From: Prochlorococcus sp. AG-388-D03
GTDB lineage: Bacteria > Cyanobacteriota > Cyanobacteriia > PCC-6307 > Cyanobiaceae
Reading direction: 5' to 3'
DNA: 64,000 nucleotides
Assembly (NCBI GenBank): GCA_003279875.1
Contig: QCGN01000001.1
Location: forward strand, 62,001 to 126,000
Translations under genes and position numbers: made by a program
Part shown: in pieces, positions 28,485 to 39,679 of the stretch
Numbering within the stretch: position 1 is the first letter of the stretch
Layout: the number at the start of each line of letters is the position of its first letter
Notes under the pieces: model-generated
Seen by the model: the letters and a program-made list of their open reading frames with translations, nothing else
What the model was told of the DNA's origin: nothing
The model's database searches: none

Positions 28485-28802
28485 TTAATCTTCTTTTTCA
28501 ATTGAACTTGATATTCCTTTTGATTTGAGAGATTCTGAATAAAATTCAGCTGGCTCGAGGTCACAAACGATGACTAAACCAATTCCATTATTATGAGCTT
28601 CGAGCATAATAGAAATAGCATCTTGCTCGCTTAATTGTGGAACAACTTCTCTAAGTGCAATAGTGACATACTCCATGGAATTTACTGGATCATTATGAAG
28701 TAAGACTTTATATTTAGGTGATTTATTTTTTAACGCAGCTGTTTTTTTTTCTAAGACTGCTGCGTTATTATTTTCCCCTTTTTCTAGCTTTATATTTGAC
28801 AT
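28485..28802 (-). CDS. clpS: ATP-dependent Clp protease adaptor ClpS
   Basis: A 105-residue protein with a charged, probably flexible N-terminal 28 residues and the ClpS core: YKVLLHNDPVNSMEYV, which contains the HNDP loop, then ISIMLEAHNNGIGLVIV and CDLEPAEFYSESL. ClpS delivers N-degron substrates to ClpAP/ClpCP by binding the N-domain of the unfoldase. Asn and Asp in HND and the downstream His are the N-end residue pocket. It lies 38 nt downstream of dapL on the same strand. Confidence 0.94.
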   Translation of the reverse strand: MSNIKLEKGENNNAAVLEKKTAALKNKSPKYKVLLHNDPVNSMEYVTIALREVVPQLSEQDAISIMLEAHNNGIGLVIVCDLEPAEFYSESLKSKGISSSIEKED

Positions 28803-28840
28803 TACTTTGAAATTTTAATTACTAGGAAATTTATTAGATA

Positions 28841-30067
28841 TTATATATTAATTATTCGTTCCATTGCATTAATAACATTTAATCTTGAATTAAAAGCAGA
28901 CAATCGAAAATAGCCCTCTCCTGCCAAACCAAATCCACTTCCAGGTGTCCCCACTACATTAGCTTTTTCAAGTAAATAATCAAAAAAGTCCCAAGAAGTC
29001 TTACCAGATGGAGTTTTAACCCAAACATAAGGTGCATTATCACCCCCATACACTATAAAACCAGCAGTGCTAAGCTTACTTTTCATAATCTTTGCATTTT
29101 CCATATAAAAATCTATTAAAGAATTAACCTCTTTTTTACCTTGAAAAGAATATACCGCTTCAGCTCCTCTCTGTACTACATAGCTAACTCCATTAAATTT
29201 AGTACATTGACGCCTATTCCATAATGGCCATAAATCAACCTTATCACCTTTTGAATTTTGTCCTGATAAACCTTTAGGTATTACTGTATAAGCACATCTA
29301 ACTCCGGTAAATCCCGCATTTTTTGAGAAAGATCTAAATTCTATAGCACAATTTTTTGCTCCATCTATCTCATATATTGAATGTGGAATATCTTTATCTT
29401 GAATAAAAGCTTCATAAGCTGCATCGAAAAGTATCAAAGACTTATTGTCGTTGGCATAGTCAACCCATTTTTTTAATTCATGCTTAGTAATTGTTGCCCC
29501 AGTGGGATTATTAGGAAAACAAAGATAAACAATATCAACTTTATTTTGAGGAATTTCAGGTAAAAAATTATTATCCTCATTAATTGCTAAATATAATAAA
29601 CCCTTATAAGTGCCATTTTGAAGTGTTTCCCCAGTTCTACCAGTCATCACATTACTATCTACATAAACAGGATATACAGGATCTGTTACGGCAATCAAAT
29701 TATCATTGCCAAGAATATCTAAAATATTGCTACTATCGCATTTTGAACCATCTGAAACAAATATTTCTTCCGGCGTAATTTGACACCCTCTAGAAATAAA
29801 ATCATTTTCAGAAATTTTTTCTCGCAACCATCCATATCCTTGCTCTGGACCATAACCCTTAAATCCTTTAGTTGTTCCCATTTCATTTAATGCTTTACTC
29901 ATAGCATTTATACAAGCTTTTGGTAGTGGCTCCGTTACATCACCAATTCCAAGCTTAATAACATCGGAATTTTTATTAGCTTGAGTATATGTATTTACTC
30001 TTTTTGAGATTTCAGGAAATAGATATCCTGCTTTGAGCTTCAAATAATTTTCGTTTATTTTAACCAC
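28841..30067 (-). CDS. dapL: LL-diaminopimelate aminotransferase
   Basis: The 408-residue PLP enzyme converts L-tetrahydrodipicolinate to LL-diaminopimelate in one step, for lysine and peptidoglycan synthesis. It has [43 protein letters not shown] and the PLP lysine in [14 protein letters not shown], all typical of the DapL class rather than general aspartate aminotransferases. Cyanobacteria use this pathway. It is transcribed away from rne with 299 nt between. Confidence 0.95.
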   Translation of the reverse strand: MVKINENYLKLKAGYLFPEISKRVNTYTQANKNSDVIKLGIGDVTEPLPKACINAMSKALNEMGTTKGFKGYGPEQGYGWLREKISENDFISRGCQITPEEIFVSDGSKCDSSNILDILGNDNLIAVTDPVYPVYVDSNVMTGRTGETLQNGTYKGLLYLAINEDNNFLPEIPQNKVDIVYLCFPNNPTGATITKHELKKWVDYANDNKSLILFDAAYEAFIQDKDIPHSIYEIDGAKNCAIEFRSFSKNAGFTGVRCAYTVIPKGLSGQNSKGDKVDLWPLWNRRQCTKFNGVSYVVQRGAEAVYSFQGKKEVNSLIDFYMENAKIMKSKLSTAGFIVYGGDNAPYVWVKTPSGKTSWDFFDYLLEKANVVGTPGSGFGLAGEGYFRLSAFNSRLNVINAMERIINI

Positions 30068-30366
30068 TTTAAAAAAATTAGGAATTAAGTCTATATAAGA
30101 ATAATAGATGAATGTGCTTAAGCGGGAATTAGATGTTAATATAGTAAAAGTTATGATTTAATAAAGAAAAAATCATAGCTTTTAAATCAATTACAAATAG
30201 TTTGAAAGTCGTCTAAAACTTAAATACTTAGCAAATGAAATTGCTACCTTTATTTTAAAAAAATCTAATAAACTTAACAATCAAAAATTATTAGTAAATA
30301 ATTAAATATTAAATTATTTACTTTTTATCGATTTTCAAAATTCAAAACATACTTAATTTTTTATAT
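30068..30366 (+). promoter_or_regulatory. Long AT-rich intergenic leader of rne
   Basis: The 299 nt between divergent dapL and rne is AT-rich with many T and A runs and no convincing reading frame. It must carry the dapL promoter and a long 5' untranslated leader for rne. In bacteria an AU-rich rne leader is the site of RNase E autoregulation, so this region plausibly does the same; I see no well-defined hairpin or Shine-Dalgarno near the ATG at 30367. No specific element can be pinned from sequence alone. Confidence 0.4.
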
Positions 30367-32190
30367 ATGTCTCAGCAAATTATAATAGCTGAGCAGGCTC
30401 GTATTGCAGCACTACTCACGGATGATCGAGTTGATGAATTAATCGTCGCACAAGGTCAATATCAAATCGGGGATATTTTTTTAGGAACTGTTGAAAATGT
30501 TCTTCCAGGAATCGATGCTGCCTTTATCGATATTGGAGAAAGTGAAAAAAATGGCTTTATTCATGTATCAGATTTAGGTCCATTAAGACTAAAAAAGGGT
30601 GTTATGGGTATTACTGAACTTCTTGAACCCAAACAAAAAGTTCTCGTTCAAGTAATGAAAGAACCTACTGGGAATAAAGGGCCACGACTTACAGGTAACA
30701 TCTCTTTACCAGGGAAATATTTAATATTGCAACCTTTCGGACAAGGAGTCAATATTTCTAGGAAGATAAATACTGATACTGAAAGAAGTCGTTTAAGAGC
30801 ACTTGGGGTTTTGATTAAACCACCCAGTACAGGTTTATTATTTCGTACAGAAGCTGAAAAAATAAAAGAAGAATTACTTATTGAAGATTTAGAAAATTTA
30901 ATTCAACAATGGGATCAAGTCATGAAAAATTCGGAGAATTGTCATCCTCCAAATCTAATAAATAGAGATGAAGATTTTTCATTAAAAATTTTAAGAGACT
31001 GTGTTAAATCATCAACCAACAAAATTATAATTGATAATAAAATAGCTCTCGAAAAAGCTAAAGACTTTCTGATTAATAATGATTCTAATGTGGATCTTGT
31101 CTTTCATAGTAATGATATAAACGAACATATTTTAGAAAAATACCAAATTAACAAAACTATTCAAAAAGCACTTCAACCAAGAGTAGATTTACCCTCAGGA
31201 GGATACATAATTATTGAGCCTACTGAAGCTTTAACAGTAATCGATGTAAATTCCGGGTCTTTCACAAGATCAGCCAATTCAAGACAAACTGTTTTATGGA
31301 CGAATTGCGAAGCAGCTGTTGAAATTTCTCGACAAATGAAATTGAGAAATATTGGGGGAGTTTTAGTTATAGATTTTATAGATATGGAATCTAGAAGAGA
31401 TCAATTTCAGTTACTTGAGCAATTTACATTAGCCATAAAAGATGATTCTGCAAGGCCTCAGATAGCTGAGTTAACTGAGTTAGGTTTAGTCGAATTAACC
31501 AGAAAAAGACAAGGGCAAAATATATATGAATTGTTCGGCAAAAAATGTAATATTTGCGGTGGATTAGGACATGTAGAAAATTTACCAAATTTCCATAGTT
31601 CAAATCCAGAAACAAATGACTCTTCAAAGAAATCTAGTAAATTGAATAATACAAAGTTTCCAGATATAGACACACCTCAAGAAAGTGAAAATCAAGAGAA
31701 GATAGTTAAAAAAGAATTATCTAACTCCAAAAATTCAAATAAAGAAGATGATCATTCCAAAAAAAAGGAAAATGATAATGAAATACTTAATACAAACAAA
31801 TCAAGAGAAAAGAAAATAATAAAAGTTGAGCTAAGCAACGATGAAAAAATTGTCTACAGTCAACTGGGTATTAATCCATTAATTAAATTAGGTAAACAAT
31901 ATCTAACTAATAATAATTTAATACTTTTAGAAGATATTAATAACAAAGAAAAAGAAATGGCTTTAGATAATAATAAAAAATCAATAAATAAAGTTAACAG
32001 TAAGAAAACAAATAAAAAAACCTCAACTTCTGATTCAATAGAAAAGTCTGAAGTTGAATTAGATGATTCTAAAGAAATTAATCCCAATAATAATTTACCC
32101 ATGATAACAACTAACGAAGAAGAAGAAATAAAGGATGAAATTGATAACTCAAGAAGGAAAAGAAGAAGATCATCTGCAAATATTGAGTAA
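30367..32190 (+). CDS. rne: Ribonuclease E/G
   Basis: The 607-residue endoribonuclease initiates mRNA decay and processes rRNA and tRNA. The N-terminal half has the S1 domain ([24 protein letters not shown] near residues 35-60), the catalytic aspartates in [12 protein letters not shown] and [10 protein letters not shown], and the zinc-link CNICGGLGH near residue 395. The C-terminal 200 residues are low-complexity, Asn/Lys/Glu-rich, and end in [12 protein letters not shown] (residues 596-607). That terminus matches the arginine-rich nonapeptide that binds PNPase in cyanobacterial RNase E. The last 56 nt overlap the rnhB ORF. Confidence 0.93.
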   Translation: MSQQIIIAEQARIAALLTDDRVDELIVAQGQYQIGDIFLGTVENVLPGIDAAFIDIGESEKNGFIHVSDLGPLRLKKGVMGITELLEPKQKVLVQVMKEPTGNKGPRLTGNISLPGKYLILQPFGQGVNISRKINTDTERSRLRALGVLIKPPSTGLLFRTEAEKIKEELLIEDLENLIQQWDQVMKNSENCHPPNLINRDEDFSLKILRDCVKSSTNKIIIDNKIALEKAKDFLINNDSNVDLVFHSNDINEHILEKYQINKTIQKALQPRVDLPSGGYIIIEPTEALTVIDVNSGSFTRSANSRQTVLWTNCEAAVEISRQMKLRNIGGVLVIDFIDMESRRDQFQLLEQFTLAIKDDSARPQIAELTELGLVELTRKRQGQNIYELFGKKCNICGGLGHVENLPNFHSSNPETNDSSKKSSKLNNTKFPDIDTPQESENQEKIVKKELSNSKNSNKEDDHSKKKENDNEILNTNKSREKKIIKVELSNDEKIVYSQLGINPLIKLGKQYLTNNNLILLEDINNKEKEMALDNNKKSINKVNSKKTNKKTSTSDSIEKSEVELDDSKEINPNNNLPMITTNEEEEIKDEIDNSRRKRRRSSANIE

Positions 32191-32764
32191 AGTTTCTGAG
32201 ATAGGTATTGACGAAGTAGGTCGTGGTTCAGTTTTTGGACCTGTATTTTCTGCTGCAGTAGTTCTTACTGGGAAAAATGGATTAACTCTCAAGAGCTTGG
32301 GGGTTACTGATAGTAAAAAATTAACTCCCCAAAAAAGAAAGAAATTTTTTCCTAAAATTATTGCATTATCATCAGATTACAGTATAGGACAGTCTTCAGT
32401 AAGAGAAATAGATAAGTTCGGAATAAGATATGCAACTGAACTTTCAATGATTAGAGCTGTTAAAAAGTTAAGAAATATGCCTTCTGAGCTAATAATTGAT
32501 GGCCCATTATCATTAAGACTTTGGGATGGTAATCAAAAAAATATAATTTCAGGGGATTCTAAATTTACTTCAATAGCTGCTGCAAGCATAATTGCCAAAG
32601 TATTGCGTGATGCTTTAATGGAAAGATTAGATAGCAAATACCCTGGATATTTCATATTTAAAAATAAAGGATATGGTACTAAAGAACATATATCAAGTCT
32701 TAAAGCAAATGGAATTACTAATCTACATAGAAAAAGTTTCTTGACTAAATTAAACCTTATTTAA
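32135..32764 (+). CDS. rnhB: Ribonuclease HII
   Basis: The 209-residue protein has the RNase HII catalytic DE motif in [14 protein letters not shown], the second aspartate in LIIDGPLS and the third in [20 protein letters not shown]. It removes RNA primers and misincorporated ribonucleotides. The ATG used here lies inside the rne coding region, giving a 56-nt overlap; an in-frame TTG at 32183 would shorten the protein by 16 residues and leave an 8-nt overlap. I keep the ATG. Both read from the same presumed transcript as rne. The 3' end overlaps the convergent DUF1997 gene by 15 nt. Confidence 0.93.
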   Translation: MKLITQEGKEEDHLQILSKVSEIGIDEVGRGSVFGPVFSAAVVLTGKNGLTLKSLGVTDSKKLTPQKRKKFFPKIIALSSDYSIGQSSVREIDKFGIRYATELSMIRAVKKLRNMPSELIIDGPLSLRLWDGNQKNIISGDSKFTSIAAASIIAKVLRDALMERLDSKYPGYFIFKNKGYGTKEHISSLKANGITNLHRKSFLTKLNLI

Positions 32765-33286
32765 TTCGCACCAATTTACAAAATCTTTTATTAATTGTTG
32801 CTGAACTCTAGATTTTATTCCCAATAAAATTCCATTCAAAACTGAATGGCCAGTAGATTCCAAAATTTTCTTTGGCACAAGTTTCAAAAGAGGTGGTTGA
32901 CTTACTGAGACACCCAGAAGTGCTTCGCCCTCTAATCCATTATCAGTTGCCTCCAAGTTTGCCTTCAAAATTAAAGTGAAATCTTCTACCATACCTAAAC
33001 CATCTAATTTGCTATCAAGTGCGCTCATTTTCAAAACACCCTCTATATTCTCAACTGCAATTGATACAACAGGTTTAACATCTAATTGAAAAACCCTGAA
33101 ACTTGTTACAGTATACTTATACTTTCCATTCCCTTCAGGTTCTAATTTATTGGGGTCCAGCATTGCTCCAACCACTCTTTCTTCTTCCAAAAGATATTTA
33201 GAAAGATATTCTTTATTCCTTGTTACAGAAAGCTGAAGTTTCTGTTTAGCATCAAAAGCTAAAAGCATTTTTCTATATACCTCCAA
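32750..33286 (-). CDS. DUF1997 family protein
   Basis: A 178-residue protein matching the DUF1997 pattern of cyanobacteria and plastids: an N-terminal LVFDAKQ-like strand ([14 protein letters not shown]), a middle G[22 protein letters not shown] strand set, [31 protein letters not shown] and a C-terminal amphipathic helix. The fold is probably a START-like/SRPBCC lipid-binding shape, which is my inference from its strands. No function is established. It is convergent with rnhB by a 15-nt overlap and divergent from pheA with a 36-nt gap. Confidence 0.78.
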   Translation of the reverse strand: MEVYRKMLLAFDAKQKLQLSVTRNKEYLSKYLLEEERVVGAMLDPNKLEPEGNGKYKYTVTSFRVFQLDVKPVVSIAVENIEGVLKMSALDSKLDGLGMVEDFTLILKANLEATDNGLEGEALLGVSVSQPPLLKLVPKKILESTGHSVLNGILLGIKSRVQQQLIKDFVNWCELNKV

Positions 33287-33322
33287 TGCTTATATGATCT
33301 CTTTTTTTTCTTACAATTAATC

Positions 33323-34168
33323 ATGCGCAAACAAGTTGCTTATTTAGGCCCTGAAGGGACATACGCAGAAAAAGCAGCTCATATTTTATCAAAGCTTGCC
33401 AATTTTGAGTCACCTTTATTTGTACCATGTAATGGGCTATATTCGGTTATAAAATCAATAGCCTACAACAATTGTGATGCAGCAATAGTACCTATCGAAA
33501 ACTCTGTTGAAGGAGGAGTAACAACCACTTTAGATGCTCTTTGGAAATTTTCTGATATTAATATCAATAAAGCAATTGTTTTGCCTATTAAACATGCATT
33601 AATTAGTGATGGAGACATTTCGGAGATATCGGAGGTACTATCTCATCCACAAGCATTAGCTCAATGTTCAGAATGGTTATCTGAGAATCTTCCAGAAGCC
33701 ATTACTTTATCAACAAATTCAACTTCAGAAGCAGTCAATATGGTAAAAGGGAGTTCATTTAGGGCAGCTATTGGATCTAAATCTCTTACTGAAATTGAAG
33801 GTCTTAAAGAATTAGCTTTCCCCATTAATGATGTTCCAGGTAATTGCACAAGATTCGTTTTATTGAGTAAAGAATCTATTTTAGATAGAGCCAATATTGC
33901 GAGTTTTGCTTTTTCATTACTATCAAATAAACCAGGCGCTTTACTTGAAGCCTTAAATTATATTGCAGAATTTGGATTCAATATGAGCAAAATAGAATCC
34001 AGGCCTTCTAAGAGAGAACTAGGAGAATATATCATTTATATTGATGTTGATATAAATATAAAAAGTAATATTGAAGACTTTTATGAATTAAAGAAAAAAA
34101 TAAGACCCTTATGTGAACATTTAGTCGACTTCGGCTGTTATTTATCAGAAAAGATTAATTTAGAATAA
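33323..34168 (+). CDS. pheA: Prephenate dehydratase
   Basis: The 281-residue enzyme converts prephenate to phenylpyruvate in phenylalanine synthesis. The catalytic domain has YLGPEGTYAEKAA at the N-terminus, VPIENSVEGGVTTTLD and the NCTRFVLLSK block near residue 175; an ACT regulatory domain follows (SNKPGALLEALNYIAEFGFNMSKIESRPSK), which would sense phenylalanine. There is no chorismate mutase domain. Length is normal. It is convergent with the methyltransferase gene, 8 nt apart. Confidence 0.95.
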   Translation: MRKQVAYLGPEGTYAEKAAHILSKLANFESPLFVPCNGLYSVIKSIAYNNCDAAIVPIENSVEGGVTTTLDALWKFSDININKAIVLPIKHALISDGDISEISEVLSHPQALAQCSEWLSENLPEAITLSTNSTSEAVNMVKGSSFRAAIGSKSLTEIEGLKELAFPINDVPGNCTRFVLLSKESILDRANIASFAFSLLSNKPGALLEALNYIAEFGFNMSKIESRPSKRELGEYIIYIDVDINIKSNIEDFYELKKKIRPLCEHLVDFGCYLSEKINLE

Positions 34169-34176
34169 CTAACTAA

Positions 34177-35112
34177 CTAACCTCTACATTTATAAACCCC
34201 AAATTCCATTAAACCGTTTTTAAAGGCCCAATCCATTAATAATATTGTAGGAATTTCTCTTATTGACTTTACTAATGCTCCTGGACCAAGAGATAAAATT
34301 GCATTTGGCCTTCTAATTCCTTCAAATATTGAATCAAACCAAGATGGATTTGTATAGGAATTCCAATTATCAAAAATGACTTGACCTGAACTATTTTTAT
34401 TAGCAACCAGAATACTACTAAAGTCTTTAATACTCATAAATTTTGGGTGAACCCACTGCTCAAGTAATTGTTTTAAGACTATTTTTTCAAGCATTGATGG
34501 GGGCTGTTTTTTTAAATCTCTTGAGTTCCAATCAGCTAAAGCTAGATATCCTCCAGGTCTTAAAGTTCTTAACATTTGATCTGCAAATTTATTTTTGTTA
34601 TTCATATGAGCTCCTGCCTCAACACTCCAAACCCCATCAAATGCTCCATCTTCGAATTTCAAATCCAAAGCATCCATAACTTTGAAGTTACATTTACACT
34701 CCTTAGGTGTAAGTTCCTTAGCTCTTTTTACTTGAGCTGGGCTAATAGTTATTCCCGTAACATTAAAACCATAATAATTAGCCAGAATCCTAGAACTTCC
34801 TCCTATTCCACAACCTACATCTAAAACCCTTGAACCTCTAGGTAATTTATCTAAACCACTCCAACTGACCAATTCATGTACAAATTGTATTTTAGCCTCT
34901 CTAAAATCAATATTTTTATTAGGAGGATAAAAACCTAAATGTATATGCTCACCCCACAATCTTTCTAGTAGTTTATCTTGAGTCCACGAGTCATAAGCCG
35001 AAGCTACAGTTCCTGAAGAAATATATTTTCTCTTAGTAATTCTCCAAAGTACTAAATAAGAAAATAACAAAATTAATACTAAAAAAATAGAAGTTTTTAA
35101 AAATAAAGACAT
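34177..35112 (-). CDS. Membrane-anchored SAM methyltransferase, Sll0418-like (2-methyl-6-phytyl-benzoquinol/tocopherol type)
   Basis: The 311-residue protein has an N-terminal transmembrane anchor (residues 7-23), then a class I methyltransferase with VLDVGCGIGGSSRIL (residues 96-109), VTGITISPAQVKRA and SVEAGAHM. The order and the YDSWTQDKLLERLWGEHIHLGFY start match the cyanobacterial Sll0418 type that methylates quinol head groups in tocopherol and plastoquinone synthesis, rather than a generic methyltransferase. The exact product (MPBQ, MSBQ or tocopherol) cannot be fixed here. Its ATG is directly adjacent to the stop of the upstream LON-domain gene (zero bases between), so the two are probably co-translated. 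Confidence 0.82.
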   Translation of the reverse strand: MSLFLKTSIFLVLILLFSYLVLWRITKRKYISSGTVASAYDSWTQDKLLERLWGEHIHLGFYPPNKNIDFREAKIQFVHELVSWSGLDKLPRGSRVLDVGCGIGGSSRILANYYGFNVTGITISPAQVKRAKELTPKECKCNFKVMDALDLKFEDGAFDGVWSVEAGAHMNNKNKFADQMLRTLRPGGYLALADWNSRDLKKQPPSMLEKIVLKQLLEQWVHPKFMSIKDFSSILVANKNSSGQVIFDNWNSYTNPSWFDSIFEGIRRPNAILSLGPGALVKSIREIPTILLMDWAFKNGLMEFGVYKCRG

Positions 35113-35769
35113 TTAATTTTCTTTAATATCCGGTAAGCTTTCCTTTAGCGCTGTTCTAGCTGCTAGTTGTTTTCTGGTATGATCTAACATTTCAAACTCT
35201 CTTTGCAAACGTGTATAGGTATTCCTCTCCTCTAGAAGTCTTTGCTGCTCTTCCGCTACAGGTCCGCCTAAATGAGCACCGATCCAAAAAGAGAGCTCCA
35301 TAGGGTTTTCTGGTAATTTATCAGGAAGAACTTTCTGAGAATTAGTTAGTTTACTAGTTAATTTAACTACGTCATTTAAAGCTTCTGTAACTGAATCTCT
35401 TAGAAGGTCTAAGCTTTGAAAACTTTCAATATTTTCATCAGTAATCCAACTAACCATCGCTGAGCAGTAAGGTGTTGAACGTACAACTTCTAAAACTTGA
35501 AATCTTTGCTGTCCCATTGTAACTATATTACTTCTCCCATCATCTGCTGTTTGATGTTTAATTATTTGAGCACAACAACCAACGTTAGCCATACTTTTAG
35601 TATTTGGATCCCATTTAATAACTCCAAACATTGAATCCGATTCGAGTACAGATTTAAGCATAATTCTGTATCTTGATTCAAAAATATGTAAAGGCAATAC
35701 TTCTTGAGGGAAAAGAACAACTTCTGGCAGAGGGAATAATGGTAATTCCCTTACTGAAAGCTCTCCCAT
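35113..35769 (-). CDS. LON substrate-binding-domain protein
   Basis: A 218-residue protein consisting of the Lon N-terminal domain alone: ELPLFPLPEVVLFPQEVLPLHIFE, YRIMLKSVLE, the GCCAQIIKHQ strand and RFQVLEVVRSTPYCSAMV. No ATPase or protease domain follows; the last 50 residues form a helical segment with EEQQRLLEERNTYTRLQREFEML. Such stand-alone proteins are common in cyanobacteria and plants, and their role is not clear. It lies between rpsJ (59 nt upstream) and the quinone methyltransferase gene (zero gap downstream). Confidence 0.85.
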   Translation of the reverse strand: MGELSVRELPLFPLPEVVLFPQEVLPLHIFESRYRIMLKSVLESDSMFGVIKWDPNTKSMANVGCCAQIIKHQTADDGRSNIVTMGQQRFQVLEVVRSTPYCSAMVSWITDENIESFQSLDLLRDSVTEALNDVVKLTSKLTNSQKVLPDKLPENPMELSFWIGAHLGGPVAEEQQRLLEERNTYTRLQREFEMLDHTRKQLAARTALKESLPDIKEN

Positions 35770-35828
35770 TTAAACCTCAAATTTCTTTTTACACATTTTA
35801 GTAAATTTAAGTGCTATTCGGGCTTTTC

Positions 35829-36149
35829 TTATAGTTTGACTTCTATATCTACACCGCTAGGAAGATCTAATTTCATTAGAGCATCTATGGTTTTAGCAGA
35901 AGGACTATATATATCAATTATTCTTCTATGAGTTCTGGTCTCAAAATGTTCTCTAGAATCTTTATCTACATGGGGAGATCTTAAAACACAATAAATTTTT
36001 CTCTTAGTTGGTAATGGAATAGGTCCTATAGCTGAAGCAGCAGTTGTATCTGCTGTTTGAATAATTTTGTCACATGATAAATCCAGCATTCTTCTATCAA
36101 ACGCTTTTAATCTTATACGAATTTTTTGTTGAGCAAGTGAAGTTGTCAT
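35829..36149 (-). CDS. rpsJ: 30S ribosomal protein S10
   Basis: A 106-residue S10 with [39 protein letters not shown] and [19 protein letters not shown], the standard S10 blocks. Besides its role in the 30S head, S10 (NusE) binds NusB in antitermination. The gene ends the str operon order rpsL-rpsG-fusA-tuf-rpsJ on the minus strand, an arrangement usual in cyanobacteria. A perfect 11-bp inverted repeat lies in the 108-nt gap between tuf and this gene. Confidence 0.96.
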   Translation of the reverse strand: MTTSLAQQKIRIRLKAFDRRMLDLSCDKIIQTADTTAASAIGPIPLPTKRKIYCVLRSPHVDKDSREHFETRTHRRIIDIYSPSAKTIDALMKLDLPSGVDIEVKL

Positions 36150-36174
36150 AAGTTTAGATTAATCTCTTTATGAG

Positions 36175-36197
36175 GGGTTATTGATAATCAATAACCC
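36175..36197. repeat. Perfect inverted repeat between tuf and rpsJ
   Basis: GGGTTATTGAT is followed after one base by ATCAATAACCC, an 11-bp arm with a 1-nt centre. In the minus-strand transcript it lies about 60 nt after the tuf stop and about 25 nt before the rpsJ ATG. It is followed by CTCATAAAG rather than a T tract in that direction, so it is not a classic terminator. It may be an mRNA hairpin that sets the tuf/rpsJ ratio, a processing site, or a protein-binding palindrome. Confidence 0.75.
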
Positions 36198-36257
36198 ATA
36201 TCTTTTTATTTAATTATTTTAGATTATCAAAGGTTAACTTCCTAAAATTAAAGAGAA

Positions 36258-37457
36258 TTATTCAATAATTTTAGAAACAACACCAGCTCCAATAGTACGA
36301 CCACCTTCACGAATAGCAAAGCGCATACCTTGTTCGATAGCAACTGGACATATAAGTTCTCCAGTCATTTTTATTCTGTCACCTGGCATTACCATTTCTA
36401 CATTAGCACCATCATCAGAGGTAAATGCAGTAATTTGTCCAGTTACATCAGTTGTTCTTATATAGAATTGTGGTCTGTATCCTGCAAAGAAAGGAGTATG
36501 TCTTCCACCTTCTTCTTTCTTAAGAACATAAACTTCACCTTCGAATTTAGTATGAGGAGTAATTGAACCCTTTTTAACAAGGACCATACCTCTTTCTATA
36601 TCTTCTTTTTGAACACCACGTAATAAAAGACCTACGTTATCTCCAGCCATCCCTTCGTCAAGAAGTTTACGGAACATCTCAACACCAGTAACAGTAGTCA
36701 ATCGTGTATCTCTTATCCCAACTATTTCAACTTCTTCTCCAACTTTTACTTTTCCCCTTTCTATTCTTCCAGTAGCAACTGTTCCTCTTCCTGTGATAGA
36801 GAAAACATCTTCCACAGCCATCAAAAATGGCTTATCAATCTCTCTTTCTGGTTCAGGAATACTGGCATCAACAGCTTTCATTAATTCTTCAATTTTTGAT
36901 TCCCAAGTAGAATCACCTTCTAAAGCTTTTAAACCTGAAACTTGAACAATGGGGATATCGTCACCTGGGAAATCATAACTATCAAGTAGTTCTCTGATTT
37001 CCATTTCAACAAGTTCAATAATTTCTTCATCGTCTACCATGTCACATTTATTCAATGCAACAACTAATGCAGGCACACCAACTTGTTTAGCTAAAAGAAT
37101 ATGCTCTTTTGTTTGAGCCATAGGACCGTCTGTGGCGGCACAAACTAAAATTGCACCATCCATTTGAGCAGCTCCAGTGATCATGTTTTTTACATAATCA
37201 GCATGCCCTGGACAATCTACATGAGCATAATGTCTGCCTTCAGTTTCGTATTCAACGTGTGCAGTATTAATTGTTATGCCACGTTCTCTTTCTTCTGGAG
37301 CACCATCAATGTCTCCATAATCTTGAGCTTGTGCTTGACCTTTTTTAGCTAGAACATTTGTGATAGCAGCAGTCAGGGTTGTTTTTCCATGGTCAACGTG
37401 GCCAATAGTACCTATGTTGACATGTGGTTTGTTCCTTTCGAACTTCTCGCGAGCCAT
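36258..37457 (-). CDS. tuf: Elongation factor Tu
   Basis: The 399-residue GTPase carries aminoacyl-tRNA to the ribosome. The G1 motif is GHVDHGKTT near residues 19-27, then DCPGHADYV and NKCD, followed by the beta-barrel domains II and III with the conserved [20 protein letters not shown]. Length is within the usual range (about 395-410). It lies 43 nt downstream of fusA in the str operon on the minus strand. Confidence 0.98.
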   Translation of the reverse strand: MAREKFERNKPHVNIGTIGHVDHGKTTLTAAITNVLAKKGQAQAQDYGDIDGAPEERERGITINTAHVEYETEGRHYAHVDCPGHADYVKNMITGAAQMDGAILVCAATDGPMAQTKEHILLAKQVGVPALVVALNKCDMVDDEEIIELVEMEIRELLDSYDFPGDDIPIVQVSGLKALEGDSTWESKIEELMKAVDASIPEPEREIDKPFLMAVEDVFSITGRGTVATGRIERGKVKVGEEVEIVGIRDTRLTTVTGVEMFRKLLDEGMAGDNVGLLLRGVQKEDIERGMVLVKKGSITPHTKFEGEVYVLKKEEGGRHTPFFAGYRPQFYIRTTDVTGQITAFTSDDGANVEMVMPGDRIKMTGELICPVAIEQGMRFAIREGGRTIGAGVVSKIIE

Positions 37458-37500
37458 TTGAATTAAAGAATCGAGGGTTAAAGAGTGTTTAGTTTAGAGA

Positions 37501-39576
37501 TCAGGAGTTGCCCTGATTCTTGGAAATGATAGCTTCAGCAACATTACGAGGAACTTCCTCATAATTTGCGAACTCCATTGAAAATATACCCCGACCTTGA
37601 GTCATTGATCGGAGTTGAGTGGCATAACCGAACATTTCGGCTAAAGGCACTTTGGCCTGTACTTTAGACAATCCATCATCAACAGATTGTCCTTCGACTT
37701 GACCTCTCCTTGAGGAAAGATCACCAATTACAGATCCAAGAAAATCGTCAGGACTTTCGACCTCGACTTTCATCATAGGCTCTAATAGGACAGGATTGCA
37801 TTTTTTAACCCCATCTTTAAAGGCCATTGAACCTGCAATTTTGAAGGCCATTTCAGATGAGTCTACATCGTGGAACGAACCATCGACTAGTGTTACTTTT
37901 ACATCAATCAGCGGATAACCGGCAAGAACCCCTGATTCACAGGTTTCTTTCATACCATTTGAAGCTGGTCCAATATATTCTTTTGGAACTGTTCCACCTA
38001 CAATTTTGTTAACAAATTCAAACCCTTTTCCAACTTCAGCAGGTTCCATTTCTATTACTACATGTCCATATTGGCCTTTTCCTCCTGTTTGTCTCGCATA
38101 CTTACCTTCACCCTTAGAACTTGATCTAATTGTCTCTCTATAAGAAACCTGAGGAGCACCTATATTTGCCTCAACTTTGAACTCTCTCAACATTCTATCT
38201 ACAAGTATTTCTAAATGTAATTCACCCATACCAGCAATAACAGTCTGATTTGTCTCTTGATCTGTACTTACTCTAAAGGTTGGATCTTCTTCAGATAAGG
38301 CTTGTAAAGCTTTAGAAAGCTTTTCCATATCCCCTTTAGTTTTTGGTTCAACAGCAACTGAAATTACAGGTTCAGGAATAAATAAAGTTTCTAGAACTAT
38401 TGGGTCATCGGTATTACATAAAGTGTCCCCTGTTGTTGTATTTTTCAACCCTAGAACAGCACCTAAATCACCCGCTCTTAATTCATCAACTTCTTCCCTC
38501 TCATCAGCTTTTAATATGACTAATCGAGAAATTCTCTCTTTGGCATCCTTTGTTGAATTCATGACATAACTACCTTTTGATAGCACGCCAGAATACATTC
38601 TTACAAATGTTAATTTTCCGTAAGGATCTGACATTACTTTGAATGCTAATGCACTGAAAGGAGCATTATCATCTGATGGTCTGATATCTTCTTTGCCATT
38701 TGGTAAAACACCCTGTATTGGCTTCACGTCAACTGGAGCTGGTAAATAATCAACCACAGCATCTAGAACTAATTGAACCCCTTTATTTTTGAATGCTGAT
38801 CCACATAAAACAGGAACTAAACCATGTTTGAGAACTCCCTCTCTGATCCCTTTCTTTAGTTGGTCTTCAGTTAGCTCTCCCTTATCTAAAAATATTTCAA
38901 TTAATTCTTCATCGTTTTCTGCAACACTTTCCATTAATTTACTTCTCCATTCCATAGCCTCTTCCTTCATATCTTCGGGTATTGGCGCCTCTTCAATATC
39001 AGTACCTAAATCATTTTTGTATAAATAAGCTTTGTTACTTACTAAATCTATAATTCCTGTAAGATCACCTTCTGCACCTATTGGGAGTTGTATTGGAAAG
39101 GCATTTGCTTTGAGACGGTCCTTGATTTGTTGATTTACTTTTAAGAAGTCTGCTCCTGTCCTATCCATCTTATTTACGAAAACCATTCTTGGAACAGAAT
39201 ATCTATCAGCTTGACGCCAAACAGTCTCTGATTGTGGCTGAACTCCACCTACAGCGCAAAAGACAGCTATAACTCCATCTAAAACCCTCATAGATCTCTC
39301 CACTTCAATCGTAAAATCAACGTGACCTGGAGTATCAATAATATTAATTCTGTGGTCCTGCCAACTTGTAGAGATAGCAGCAGCTGTGATAGTAATTCCT
39401 CTCTCTCTTTCTTGAGCCATCCAGTCGGTTACAGCAGCACCGTCATGTACTTCTCCGATTTTGTGAACAACTCCTGAATAAAAAAGTATTCTTTCAGTTG
39501 TTGTTGTTTTACCAGCATCAATATGAGCGGCTATACCTATGTTCCTTACTCGTTCAAGGGGAAAGTCGCGTGCCAA
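37501..39576 (-). CDS. fusA: Elongation factor G
   Basis: The 691-residue translocase has [15 protein letters not shown] (G1), [17 protein letters not shown] (G3), [11 protein letters not shown] (G4) and the C-terminal domains IV-V with [14 protein letters not shown]. It catalyses GTP-dependent translocation and, with RRF, ribosome recycling. It follows rpsG after 103 nt and precedes tuf by 43 nt. Confidence 0.98.
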   Translation of the reverse strand: MARDFPLERVRNIGIAAHIDAGKTTTTERILFYSGVVHKIGEVHDGAAVTDWMAQERERGITITAAAISTSWQDHRINIIDTPGHVDFTIEVERSMRVLDGVIAVFCAVGGVQPQSETVWRQADRYSVPRMVFVNKMDRTGADFLKVNQQIKDRLKANAFPIQLPIGAEGDLTGIIDLVSNKAYLYKNDLGTDIEEAPIPEDMKEEAMEWRSKLMESVAENDEELIEIFLDKGELTEDQLKKGIREGVLKHGLVPVLCGSAFKNKGVQLVLDAVVDYLPAPVDVKPIQGVLPNGKEDIRPSDDNAPFSALAFKVMSDPYGKLTFVRMYSGVLSKGSYVMNSTKDAKERISRLVILKADEREEVDELRAGDLGAVLGLKNTTTGDTLCNTDDPIVLETLFIPEPVISVAVEPKTKGDMEKLSKALQALSEEDPTFRVSTDQETNQTVIAGMGELHLEILVDRMLREFKVEANIGAPQVSYRETIRSSSKGEGKYARQTGGKGQYGHVVIEMEPAEVGKGFEFVNKIVGGTVPKEYIGPASNGMKETCESGVLAGYPLIDVKVTLVDGSFHDVDSSEMAFKIAGSMAFKDGVKKCNPVLLEPMMKVEVESPDDFLGSVIGDLSSRRGQVEGQSVDDGLSKVQAKVPLAEMFGYATQLRSMTQGRGIFSMEFANYEEVPRNVAEAIISKNQGNS

Positions 39577-39679
39577 TGTTAAAACTCCAAATAGAATGAA
39601 TTGCTAAATAGCTACAGTTTATTTGATCAAATAAACTTTTGTTTAATAATAAACTAATTAAGGACCATTTTGGTCGAAA

